The translations under genes were made by a program, and so were the position numbers. Shown here one piece after another: positions 27,873 through 36,661 of a DNA stretch of 41,666 nt; position 1 is the first letter of the stretch, and every line of letters starts with the position of its first letter. Source of the stretch: Chloroflexota bacterium (lineage in GTDB: Bacteria > Chloroflexota > Anaerolineae > Anaerolineales > Anaerolineaceae); contig JAJYIW010000003.1 in NCBI GenBank assembly GCA_021789855.1, positions 1 through 41,666 on the forward strand. Reading direction: 5' to 3'. The notes below the pieces were generated by a model. That model was given only the letters and a program-made list of their open reading frames with translations. It ran no database searches and was not told the origin of the DNA.

Positions 27873-28817
27873 ATGCCCGTAAAGCTATCTCTCCCCCTCG
27901 ATGCCATCCGCGCTGCCTTTGGCGAACACCTCCAGGAAAACGTGGTGCTGGCCAACTACACCACCGCCCATGTCGGCGGCCCAGCCGACGCCCTCCTGCC
28001 AGTCAACACGCTGGATGAGCTGGAGCAGGCGGTATCCAAGCTCTGGGAGCTTCAGGCGCCGTTCACCATTCTGGGCAGCGGCTCCAACATCCTGGTCAGC
28101 GATGCCGGCCTGCACGGTGTCGCCGTGCTCAACCGCGCGCGCAACGTTAAAATCGACAGCCGCAGCATAGCTCCCAGCGTGTGGGCCGAATCGGGAGCCA
28201 ACCTGGGGCACATGGCGCGCCAGGTGGCCTTACGCGGCTTGAGCGGCCTGGAATGGGCGACCGGCATTCCCGGCAGCGTCGGCGGGGCCGTGTATGGCAA
28301 CGCCGGGGCTCACGGCGGCGATATTAATCATTGTTTAATCCTGGCCGAAATCTTGCACCCTGTCCAGGGGAGGGTTGCCTGGACTGTGGAGCAAATGGCA
28401 TACGATTATCGCAGCAGCTTGTTGAAACGCGAGCACAGCCCTGCAGTGATCCTGAGCGCCCGCCTGCGCCTCGAACCCGGCAATCCTGCCGAGATCCGCA
28501 CCAGAATGGACACTTTTTCAGAACACCGCCGGCGCACCCAACCCCCTGGGGCTACCATGGGCTCGATGTTTAAGAATCCCCCTGGCGACTTCGCTGGGCG
28601 GTTGATCGAGGCTGCCGGGCTAAAAGGTTCGACCATCGGCGGGGCTGAAATCAGCCCCATGCACGCCAATTTTTTCGTTAATCACGGTACGGCCACGGCC
28701 AGGGACATTTACCAGTTGATCCACCGGGCGCAAAAAACGGTCGCTGACCGCTTTGGCATCCAGCTCGAGCTGGAGATCGAATTATTGGGCGATTTTAACG
28801 GAAATGGAAAAGGATGA
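27873..28817 (+). CDS. murB: UDP-N-acetylenolpyruvoylglucosamine reductase
   Basis: TTAHVGGPADALLPV, ILGSGSNILVSDAGL, GIPGSVGGAVYGNAGAHGGDI, GSMFKNPPGDFAGRLIEAAGLKG. Confidence 0.96.
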   Translation: MPVKLSLPLDAIRAAFGEHLQENVVLANYTTAHVGGPADALLPVNTLDELEQAVSKLWELQAPFTILGSGSNILVSDAGLHGVAVLNRARNVKIDSRSIAPSVWAESGANLGHMARQVALRGLSGLEWATGIPGSVGGAVYGNAGAHGGDINHCLILAEILHPVQGRVAWTVEQMAYDYRSSLLKREHSPAVILSARLRLEPGNPAEIRTRMDTFSEHRRRTQPPGATMGSMFKNPPGDFAGRLIEAAGLKGSTIGGAEISPMHANFFVNHGTATARDIYQLIHRAQKTVADRFGIQLELEIELLGDFNGNGKG

Positions 28818-29935
28818 TGGGCGATAAGATTCGCATGGGTGTGATTTTTGGAGGCCGTTCAGGCGAGCATGAAGTCTCGTTGATGTCCGCCCGCTCGCTG
28901 TTGCAAGTGCTGGACCCTCAAAAATACGCCGTGGTTCAGATTGGCATTACCCACACCGGCGCCTGGGTGGCCGGTGATAACGTCCTGGAGGCCCTCCAGA
29001 GCGACCAGGTCGATGCCTTGCCGCCCGCCGCTATTTTCCCCGACCCCTCCCGCCGGGCGCTCTATACCCTCTCACCCGGCCAGTATGGTGACATCCTCGC
29101 CCTCTTCAGCCAGTTGGACGTGGTCTTTCCCATCTTGCATGGCACTTTTGGTGAAGATGGCACCCTCCAGGGCCTGCTTGAGATGGCCGACCTGGCATAC
29201 GTCGGCGCTGGGGTGCTCGGCTCATCGGTTGGCATGGACAAGGCCCTGTTCAAGGATGTGATGCGCGCCAACAACATTCCGGTGCCCCGCTCCATCACCG
29301 TGACCCGCCGCCAGATACAGAGCCAGATGGATCAGGTGCTCGACCAGGCGGAATCCCTGGCCGCTTACCCGCTCTTTGTCAAGCCGGTCAACCTGGGCTC
29401 TTCGGTCGGCGTGAGCAAAGTGTGCTCGCGTTCCGATTTATACGAAGGTATCCTGGATGCCGCCCGGTATGACCGGCGCGTCCTGATCGAACAGGGGATC
29501 AACGCCCGCGAGATTGAGGTCAGTGTGCTGGGAAACGATGCACCTATGGCTTCCGTGCCGGGTGAAATCATCCCATCGGACGACTTTTACTCCTACCGCG
29601 CCAAGTACCTGGATGAAACCTCACAGCTCATCATCCCGGCGGAGCTGCCAGAAACCGTGGCGGATGCCCTGCGCGCTTATGCCGTGCGTATTTTCCAGGC
29701 AGTCGATTGCGCCGGGATGGCCAGGGTCGATTTTTTGCTGGAAAGGGATACCAACGAAATTTTTGTCAGTGAAATTAACACCATCCCGGGGTTCACCCGC
29801 ATCAGCATGTACCCCAAGTTGTGGCAGGCCAGCGGGATTGGTTATCCCGAGCTGGTCGACCGGCTGATTGAGCTGGCGTTCGAACGCAAAGCCGAGCGGG
29901 ATCACACCGAGCGCCAGTATGGAAGGAAAGCATGA
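28814..29935 (+). CDS. ddl: D-alanine--D-alanine ligase
   Basis: MGVIFGGRSGEHEVSLMSARS, LHGTFGEDGTLQGLLEMADLAYVGAGVLGSSVGMDK, EINTIPGFTRISMYPKLWQASG. Confidence 0.97.
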   Translation: MMGDKIRMGVIFGGRSGEHEVSLMSARSLLQVLDPQKYAVVQIGITHTGAWVAGDNVLEALQSDQVDALPPAAIFPDPSRRALYTLSPGQYGDILALFSQLDVVFPILHGTFGEDGTLQGLLEMADLAYVGAGVLGSSVGMDKALFKDVMRANNIPVPRSITVTRRQIQSQMDQVLDQAESLAAYPLFVKPVNLGSSVGVSKVCSRSDLYEGILDAARYDRRVLIEQGINAREIEVSVLGNDAPMASVPGEIIPSDDFYSYRAKYLDETSQLIIPAELPETVADALRAYAVRIFQAVDCAGMARVDFLLERDTNEIFVSEINTIPGFTRISMYPKLWQASGIGYPELVDRLIELAFERKAERDHTERQYGRKA

Positions 29936-31047
29936 GCCGCCCGACTCAGAAACCCCTCTCGCGCGCCGATGAGCTGCGCTCAAAGCGCCGCCCGCGCCAG
30001 GATCACCTGCAATACAGTCAGGATCAGCTCAAGCGCGGCGCCACCCCAGGACGGGCAGCCGTGTCGCACCCGGTCATCTCACGCGGAACATTCCCTGCCG
30101 GCGATGTCCGCCAGGGCCGCGGCATGCCGAACCTGCGCGGCGTTACCAACCTGCGTGGCAGCGCTGCTTATCACGGCGCCACCACCGTCCCGGTGCACCA
30201 GCGCGCTCAGAGCCGGGTAAACCGCCAGTTTACCATCCCGCTCTCCACCACCGGCGCCGAATTACGCCTGCCGGTGATCCCTGACCTCCATCTGGGTTGG
30301 CGGCTCATTTCCGCCGCCCTGGTCTTCTGCGTCGCCGCCCTCCTGATCGCCCTGTGGAACGCACCCCTCTTCCAGCTTGGCCAGGCCAGGCTGGAAGGCG
30401 CCAAACGCCTGACTGCTGCCGATATCAACACTGTCCTCAAGGTGGATGGCCTGTCGGTCGTCCAGGCCTCGCCGCGCCAGATGGAGCGCGATCTGCAAGC
30501 CGCCTTCCCCGACCTGGCCTCCGTTCACGTCAGCGTCGGCTTGCCTGCCTCGCTCACCGTCCAGGTCACCGAGCGCCAGCCCGTCATCGCCTGGAAAGTG
30601 GGCGACTCCGTCCAGTGGGTGGATCAGAACGGCATGGCTTTTCCCGTCCGTGGGACAGTCAAAGGCCTGGTCGAAGTGGATGCCCAGGCTGCTCCCGCGG
30701 CCTCCCTTCCAGCGCCTTCCACCGGCGATGCAACCGTCAGCGCCGCTGTAACCACCGCCCAGCCGAAGGCGCCTGCACCGTTCATCGACCCGACCCTGGT
30801 CAAAGCCATCCTGACCCTCAGCCCCCAGGTACCCCAGGGCACGCCAATCCTGTATAGCCAGGATTACGGGTTGGGTTGGAATGATCCCCAGGGCTGGCAA
30901 GTTTATTTTGGTAATAGCCTGGACAACATGGATGAGAAGCTGACCATGTACAAAGCTATCGTGGCAGACCTGAACAAGCAAAACATCCATCCCAAAATTA
31001 TCAGCGTGCAGTTTCCGCGCGCCCCATTTTATCGTCTGGAGCAGTGA
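29932..31047 (+). CDS. ftsQ: Division protein FtsQ/DivIB with long Arg/Gly-rich N-terminal region and Ala/Pro-rich insert
   Basis: Single TM (ISAALVFCVAALLIALW) followed by POTRA-like LFQLGQARLEGAKRLTAADINTVLKVDGLSVVQASPRQMERDLQAAFPDLASVHVSVGLPASLTVQVTERQPVIAWKVG; position ddl-ftsQ-ftsA. Confidence 0.9.
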   Translation: MSRPTQKPLSRADELRSKRRPRQDHLQYSQDQLKRGATPGRAAVSHPVISRGTFPAGDVRQGRGMPNLRGVTNLRGSAAYHGATTVPVHQRAQSRVNRQFTIPLSTTGAELRLPVIPDLHLGWRLISAALVFCVAALLIALWNAPLFQLGQARLEGAKRLTAADINTVLKVDGLSVVQASPRQMERDLQAAFPDLASVHVSVGLPASLTVQVTERQPVIAWKVGDSVQWVDQNGMAFPVRGTVKGLVEVDAQAAPAASLPAPSTGDATVSAAVTTAQPKAPAPFIDPTLVKAILTLSPQVPQGTPILYSQDYGLGWNDPQGWQVYFGNSLDNMDEKLTMYKAIVADLNKQNIHPKIISVQFPRAPFYRLEQ

Positions 31048-31051
31048 CACC

Positions 31052-32284
31052 ATGATCGAACCTATTTTAGTTGGGATTGATATAGGCACCACAAAGATCT
31101 GTACCCTGGTCGCCCGGGTCGAAGGCGAGCGCAATTTGCGCATCCTCGGCGTGGGAATCGAGCCCTCGCAAGGGATCAAAAAAGGGACGGTGGTGGATCT
31201 GGCTGCGGCGTCACAGGCTGTCGCGCGTTCGCTCGACAAGGCCCAACGGTCATCCGGGCTGGAGATTCACTCCGCGCTGGTTAGCCTGGCTGGTTCGCAC
31301 GTCTCTTCGGTCAACAGTCGCGGCGTGGTGGGCATCTCCGGTCGCGTCATCGAACAGGATGACATCTTGCGCGCCCTGGATGCCGCCCAGGCAGTAGCCA
31401 TCCCCCACAACCGTGAAGTGATCCACGTGATCCAGCGCGGTTTTATCATCGATGGTCAGGATGGCATCCGCATGCCCATCGGCATGCACGGTTATCGCCT
31501 GGAAGTAGAGGCACACATCATCACCGCCGCAGCGGCCACCGTCGAAAATCTACGCCAGTGCGTGGCGGCCTCGGGGGTAGAAGTTTCCCAGTTCGTCCTC
31601 AACCCCCTGGCTTCGGCTGAAGTCGTGCTCTCCGAGACCGAGCGCCAGATGGGCGCCGTGGTGTGCGACATCGGGGGCGGCACCACCGATATGGCCATCT
31701 ACATCGAAGGGGACGTCTGGCATACCATGGTCCTGGCCGTCGGGGGCAACCACATCACCTCCGATATCGCTCATGGCCTGCGCCTCTCGATCAGCCAGGC
31801 CGAAGAGCTGAAGAAACAGCATGGTTTTGCCGTGGAAGATGAAGTACGCCCCGAAGAATCCTTCAACGTGCGCGCTTTCGGAGAAGAGAAACCCGTGCAG
31901 GTCAGCCGGGCCGAGCTGGCCAACATCATTGAAGCCCGCGTTGAAGAAATTTTCTTACTCGTCCTCCAGGAGATCAAGCGCTCCGGCTACGACGGTCTGC
32001 TTCCTGCTGGAATGGTTCTTACCGGGGGCACCAGCCTCCTGCCCGGCATCCGCAGCCTGGCCAGCCGCGTGATGGGCCTGCCCGTTCGCATTGCCCGCCC
32101 GGAGAACTTGATCGGCTTAACCGACCAGCTCAACTCGCCCGCCTATTCCACCAGCGTGGGCTTGCTGAATTGGGCGCTCTTAATGAATGAGACCAATCCC
32201 GAAAACATCAGCGTGGGTTCAGACTCGCGCAACGTGATCGATATCGGGCGGCTCAAAGGATGGTTAAAAAAGCTCTTGCCATAA
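31052..32284 (+). CDS. ftsA: Division protein FtsA
   Basis: LVGIDIGTTKICTLVARVEG, GAVVCDIGGGTTDMAIYIEGDV, LTGGTSLLPGIRSLASRVMGLPVRIARP. Confidence 0.96.
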   Translation: MIEPILVGIDIGTTKICTLVARVEGERNLRILGVGIEPSQGIKKGTVVDLAAASQAVARSLDKAQRSSGLEIHSALVSLAGSHVSSVNSRGVVGISGRVIEQDDILRALDAAQAVAIPHNREVIHVIQRGFIIDGQDGIRMPIGMHGYRLEVEAHIITAAAATVENLRQCVAASGVEVSQFVLNPLASAEVVLSETERQMGAVVCDIGGGTTDMAIYIEGDVWHTMVLAVGGNHITSDIAHGLRLSISQAEELKKQHGFAVEDEVRPEESFNVRAFGEEKPVQVSRAELANIIEARVEEIFLLVLQEIKRSGYDGLLPAGMVLTGGTSLLPGIRSLASRVMGLPVRIARPENLIGLTDQLNSPAYSTSVGLLNWALLMNETNPENISVGSDSRNVIDIGRLKGWLKKLLP

Positions 32285-32374
32285 TCATCTGGCATGAGTT
32301 TACGCGTTTGAGGAGAACAAACCGTAATTGTCTATTCGAAGTTTCACATCTGATCTGAGAGGAGAATTTTAATC

Positions 32375-33589
32375 ATGGAACCTAATCAATCACCAGTCGA
32401 AACCTTTGCTCGTATCAAAGTGGTTGGCGTGGGCGGCGGAGGCTGCAACGCCGTCAACCGCATGATCGACGAAGGACTATCCGGCGTCGAGTTTATCACC
32501 ATCAATACCGACGCCCAGGCATTGCTCCTGTCCAAAGCCGCCACGCGCGTTCGCATCGGCGATAAAGTGACGCGCGGGCTCGGCGCAGGCGGGAACCCCG
32601 AGATGGGGCGCAAGGCCGCTGAAGAATCAGCCGAAGAATTATACGAGGTATTGAAGGGCAGCGACATGGTCTTCGTCACCGCCGGCATGGGCGGCGGCAC
32701 CGGCACCGGCGCGGTGCCCATCGTAGCCCAGATTGCCAAAGAAGTCGGCGCACTCACCATCGGCGTAGTGACCCGGCCCTTCACCTTTGAGGGCGCCCGC
32801 CGTCAAAAGGTGGCCGAGGAAGGCACCAACCTGCTCAAGGATCATGCCGATACCCTCATCGTTATCCCCAACGACCGCCTCCTCCAGATTGTGGATAAGC
32901 GCGCCAGCCTGCAAGATGCCTTCCGCATGGCCGATGACGTGCTGCACCAGGGCATCCAGGGGATCTCCGAGCTGATCACCGTCCCCGGCCTGATCAACCT
33001 GGACTTCGCCGATGTGCGCACGATTATGTCGGAAGGCGGCGCAGCCCTCATGGCGGTCGGCACGGCATCGGGCGAGGATCGCGCCCGCGTGGCGGCGGAA
33101 ATGGCTATTTCCAGCCACCTGCTGGACGTCACCATCGATGGCGCTCGCGGCATCCTCTTCAACGTCACCGGCGGGCCTAACCTGACCCTCTTCGAGGTCA
33201 ACCAGGCCGCGGCCATCATTAAAGAAACCGCTCACCCGGATGTCAACCTGATCTTCGGCGCGGTGATCGATTCCAACCTGGGCGAAAATATTCGCATCAC
33301 GGTCATTGCCACGGGTTTTGACCGCGCGGGCGTGCACCCCGTCGTGGAGACACAGAAGCCACGCGAAGAAGGCCATTCACGTCCACGCCCGGACGATCAC
33401 GTAACCCGGCCTGACAATGCCGCTATGACCCCGGCCCCGGCGTATAAGCCAGCCGCTTACTCCGTTCAGCCGGGCATCCAGGAAAATGCTCAAGGCGGTT
33501 CCCTGCAGGAGACTTTCTCCACCCGGGTGAACACCGATGAATTAGACATACCCACATTCCTGCGGAAACGCCAGCAGTCTTCACGCTGA
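32375..33589 (+). CDS. ftsZ: Division protein FtsZ
   Basis: [41 protein letters not shown] (tubulin signature), C-terminal peptide [13 protein letters not shown]. Confidence 0.98.
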   Translation: MEPNQSPVETFARIKVVGVGGGGCNAVNRMIDEGLSGVEFITINTDAQALLLSKAATRVRIGDKVTRGLGAGGNPEMGRKAAEESAEELYEVLKGSDMVFVTAGMGGGTGTGAVPIVAQIAKEVGALTIGVVTRPFTFEGARRQKVAEEGTNLLKDHADTLIVIPNDRLLQIVDKRASLQDAFRMADDVLHQGIQGISELITVPGLINLDFADVRTIMSEGGAALMAVGTASGEDRARVAAEMAISSHLLDVTIDGARGILFNVTGGPNLTLFEVNQAAAIIKETAHPDVNLIFGAVIDSNLGENIRITVIATGFDRAGVHPVVETQKPREEGHSRPRPDDHVTRPDNAAMTPAPAYKPAAYSVQPGIQENAQGGSLQETFSTRVNTDELDIPTFLRKRQQSSR

Positions 33590-33672
33590 GCGGGCTACCG
33601 CAGGGGTGATTAATGGTTGAGGCGAGCTCCTCTCTCAGGTGCTCCTTAAGTCAAGGGGGTTATTTCAACGCG

Positions 33673-33701
33673 CCCAGGCGGGTCTCTCCTCCCCGCCTGG
33701 G
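33673..33701. terminator. Hairpin between convergent ftsZ and alaS
   Basis: CCCAGGCGGG-TCTCTCCTC-CCCGCCTGGG, perfect 10-bp stem; weak downstream T run. Confidence 0.6.
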
Positions 33702-33739
33702 CCACTTATTAAGAACAGGAGATGGCCTGGCCTTGCGAC

Positions 33740-35545
33740 CTAATCCCCCCCGTCTTCCAGCATGGCGCGGATGCGCCGCACGCCCTTCCCCACCGCTTCC
33801 TGTTTGATTATTTTAAAGCGACCCAGCACACTGGTATGGTCTACGTGCGGCCCGCCGCACACCTCCCGCGAAAACTGCCCGATCGAGTAAACCTTCACCT
33901 GCTCGCCGTACTTCTCGCCAAAGAAAGCCAGCGCGCCTGACGCGACCGCCTGCTCCAGCGGCATGATCGCCATCGTCACCGGCAGGTCGGCCTGGATCGC
34001 CGCATTGACCCGCTCCTCAACCTCCTGGAGCTGCGCCTCGCTCAGGCGCTCAGGCCAGGAAAAATCGAAACGCAGCCGTTCTGGGGTGATGTTAGAGCCC
34101 ATTTGGTGCACGGCCGGCCCCAATACCTGGCGCAGGGCCGCCTGCAGCAGGTGGCTGGCCGTGTGCATGCGCGTGCTCGCCTCGGAGTGGTCCGCCAGCC
34201 CACCTTTGAACTTCTTTTCAGCGCTCTGGCGTGAAAGCGCCTGGTGAGCAGCATAACAGCGCTCAAAGCCCTCTTCATCTACGCGCAGTCCTTCTTCCTC
34301 CGCCAGCGCCGCCGTCAACGAGAGCGGCAGCCCATACGTTTCGTACAGATCAAACGCCTGCTCTCCCGAGATCAGGCTGGCTCCGCTATCCCGCAGCGTG
34401 CGGATCACCTTTTTCACCCGCGGCGCGTCCTCGGTCAGGATACGCCGGTAGCGCTGCTCCTCTTCATCCAGCAGCGTGATGATGCGTTCCCGCGCGCCGG
34501 CCACCCCCGGGTAAACCGGCGCAAACACCTCGACGACCTGTTCACCCAGCCGGGAACAAAAAGGCTCCTGCAAGCCCAGCTCGCGCCCGGCGTCGACCGC
34601 CCGGCGGATCAAGCGTCGCACCACATAACCGGCTTCCAGGTTCGATGGCGCCGCGCCATCTCCTATGGCCATCGCCGCTGCGCGCAGGTGATCCACCGCC
34701 ACCCGGAACGGCCGCGTCGCCCGGGCGTAGGCCCTGCCCGACAGGCGCTCCAGGCGTTCCACCAGCGGCCGCAGCGTATCCACCTGGAACACATCCCCGC
34801 CAGCCCCGCCTCCCTCCAGCACAGCCAGCGCGGTTAGCATGCGCTCAACGCCCATGCCCGTGTCCACATTGGGGTGCGCCAGCCGGAGGTAATCGCCGCT
34901 CGCTGTCTTTTCGTAAGCCATGAAGACGTTGTTCCACACCTCCAGCCACCGGCCGCAGGCGCAGCCCGGGCGGCAGCCGGGGTGATCGGGCGCCCCGGTA
35001 TCCACAAAGATCTCCGAATCAGGCCCGCACGGCCCGCTATGCCCGGCCGGCCCCCACCAGTTATCCGCCCTGGGCAGGAAAAAGATGCGTTCCTCCGGGA
35101 TGCCCAGCCGCCGCCACACGCCAGCCGAAGCGTCATCCCGCGCCGCGGTCTCATCGCCGGCGAACACCGTCACCCCCAGCCGGCCCGGCGGCACCCCCAG
35201 CACCTTCACCAGGAACGTATAGCTCCACGCCAGCGACTCCTCCTTGAAATAATCCCCCAGGGACCAGTTGCCCAGCATTTCAAAGAAGGTCAGATGCGAA
35301 GCGTCCCCCACCTCCTCAATATCGTTGGTACGCAGGCACTTCTGCACATCCGTCAGCCGGCGACCCAACGGGTGGGCCTCGCCCAACAGGAACGGCACCA
35401 GCGGGTGCATTCCCGCGGTGGTGAACAAAACGGTCGGGTCGTTCTCCGGCAGCAGGGATGCTGACGGCAGCCGGCGGTGGCCCAGCTCCTCAAAATAGGA
35501 CAGGTACGCCTCGCGCAGCTCATTCGCATTCATCGCTTGCTTCAT
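33740..35545 (-). CDS. alaS: Alanyl-tRNA synthetase, short form (catalytic + editing domains, no C-terminal C-Ala region)
   Basis: LREAYLSYFEELGHRRLPSASLLPENDPTVLFTTAGMHPLVPFLLGE; editing-domain HTASH and CGGPH motifs; ends soon after KQEAVGKGVRRIRAML at 601 aa. Confidence 0.93.
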   Translation of the reverse strand: MKQAMNANELREAYLSYFEELGHRRLPSASLLPENDPTVLFTTAGMHPLVPFLLGEAHPLGRRLTDVQKCLRTNDIEEVGDASHLTFFEMLGNWSLGDYFKEESLAWSYTFLVKVLGVPPGRLGVTVFAGDETAARDDASAGVWRRLGIPEERIFFLPRADNWWGPAGHSGPCGPDSEIFVDTGAPDHPGCRPGCACGRWLEVWNNVFMAYEKTASGDYLRLAHPNVDTGMGVERMLTALAVLEGGGAGGDVFQVDTLRPLVERLERLSGRAYARATRPFRVAVDHLRAAAMAIGDGAAPSNLEAGYVVRRLIRRAVDAGRELGLQEPFCSRLGEQVVEVFAPVYPGVAGARERIITLLDEEEQRYRRILTEDAPRVKKVIRTLRDSGASLISGEQAFDLYETYGLPLSLTAALAEEEGLRVDEEGFERCYAAHQALSRQSAEKKFKGGLADHSEASTRMHTASHLLQAALRQVLGPAVHQMGSNITPERLRFDFSWPERLSEAQLQEVEERVNAAIQADLPVTMAIMPLEQAVASGALAFFGEKYGEQVKVYSIGQFSREVCGGPHVDHTSVLGRFKIIKQEAVGKGVRRIRAMLEDGGD

Positions 35546-35573
35546 CCTTTCTCATATCAAACACCCTGGGGAT

Positions 35574-35843
35574 AAAAAAATCCCCAGCGCAGGCTGAGGA
35601 CGAAAGACTCGTGGTACCACCTCATTTCGGCCGCTCCTTGCAGAGCGTCCCTTGGTGGCCAGGCGAACCTGGCCCTGCTCAATAACGGGAGCGCCCGGCG
35701 AGTTTTACTGGCCCACGCGTGGGGTGTTCTTCTCGCGCCTCCAGGGTGGCCAGCGCCGGATATCAGCGCCAGGTTTTCACCCTTTCACCTGGCTCTCTGG
35801 GCCGCTCTCCAGCGCCTGTTCCCTGTCACAGGCAATTTCTCTG
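35574..35843 (-). promoter_or_regulatory. T-box riboswitch leader of alaS
   Basis: Minus strand: TGAGG-TGGTACC-ACGA-gtctt-TCGT-CCTCA antiterminator (35624-35595), alternative terminator CCTCAGC-CTGC-GCTGGGG-ATTTTTTT (35599-35574), upstream AGAGAGCCAGGT...ACCTGGC Stem I-like element. Confidence 0.92.
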
Positions 35844-35872
35844 ATTATAGCTCTCCCCACCCCGGAAGGCAA
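35844..35872 (-). promoter_or_regulatory. Promoter of T-box/alaS transcript
   Basis: Minus strand TTGCCT (35872-35867)-N17-TATAAT (35849-35844). Confidence 0.65.
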
Positions 35873-36006
35873 GCGCCTTTCGCTTGTTTCACGTCATGGC
35901 GAAGAACATAGCGACGAACCAACCTGTTTCTCCCCGCTTTCTGTTAACAATTCTTAATTTCCTGTTCATCCAGCCCTATTATTAAAGAAGCCCCCTGAGC
36001 ACAATC

Positions 36007-36022
36007 TAGAACTTGCGTTCTA
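36007..36022. promoter_or_regulatory. GAAC-N4-GTTC palindrome (LexA/Cheo-box-like candidate operator)
   Basis: TAGAAC-TTGC-GTTCTA, perfect 6-bp arms, in the intergenic region upstream of nrdR. Confidence 0.4.
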
Positions 36023-36078
36023 AACAATCTCCACGTTTTTTCACCGGATATTTTAAGAAACGTATGCGCAATTAAGTC

Positions 36079-36107
36079 TTGCAATGTCATTCCGGTTGTG
36101 CTAGAAT
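36079..36107 (+). promoter_or_regulatory. Promoter of nrdR-nrdJ
   Basis: TTGCAA (36079-36084)-N17-TAGAAT (36102-36107). Confidence 0.6.
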
Positions 36108-36127
36108 AATCACACATAGTACAGACA

Positions 36128-36172
36128 GGGGGAAACCTTGTTTCGCCCCCCACCAGTGGGGGTACCTTTTTC
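36128..36172 (+). promoter_or_regulatory. Candidate attenuator in the nrdR-nrdJ leader (two overlapping hairpins)
   Basis: GGGGGAAAC-CTT-GTTTC(G)CCCC overlaps CCCCCA-CCAG-TGGGGG-TACCTTTTTC; the C-run is shared. Confidence 0.45.
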
Positions 36173-36201
36173 TATATAACGAAGCCTGGAATGGAGCATA
36201 G

Positions 36202-36651
36202 ATGCGTTGTCCTTATTGCCAGAACGAAGAGTCAAGAGTCCTCGATACCAGCCACGACGCCCGTGGCGGCGTGCGTCGCCGGCGCGAGTGCGAGCGCTGC
36301 GGCCAGCGGTTCAGCACCTATGAACGGCCCATCCTGGCCACCCCCCTCATCGTCAAGCAGGATGGCACCCGCGAAGAGTTCGACCGCGAAAAACTCGGGC
36401 GCGGAATCCGTATAGCCTGCGCCAAACGGCCGGTTTCAGCCGCCGACATCGAGCACCTGATCGGTGAGATTGAGTCTTCGCTACAGCGCATGGGACGCGC
36501 CGAGGTTCCCTCGCGCGTGGTGGGAGACACGGTCATTAACGGTTTGAAGAACCTCGATCAGATCGCATACATCCGTTACGCTATTGTTTATCTTCACATG
36601 GACGACCTGCGTGAAATACGCCAGGAAATTGACCGATTATTGGAAGGATGA
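36202..36651 (+). CDS. nrdR: Transcriptional repressor NrdR
   Basis: MRCPYCQNEESRVLDTSHDARGGVRRRRECERCGQRFSTYERP zinc ribbon followed by ATP-cone. Confidence 0.97.
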   Translation: MRCPYCQNEESRVLDTSHDARGGVRRRRECERCGQRFSTYERPILATPLIVKQDGTREEFDREKLGRGIRIACAKRPVSAADIEHLIGEIESSLQRMGRAEVPSRVVGDTVINGLKNLDQIAYIRYAIVYLHMDDLREIRQEIDRLLEG

Positions 36652-36661
36652 GGTATAGATT

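Noticed and set aside
35944-36153. 69-aa minus-strand ORF in the alaS-nrdR spacer
   Set aside because: Overlaps the nrdR promoter, leader hairpins and LexA-like palindrome; no supporting motif.
36111-36180. Cobalamin riboswitch ahead of the B12-dependent RNR operon
   Set aside because: Leader is under 100 nt and I see no B12-box (GCCACTG-like); too short for the known class.
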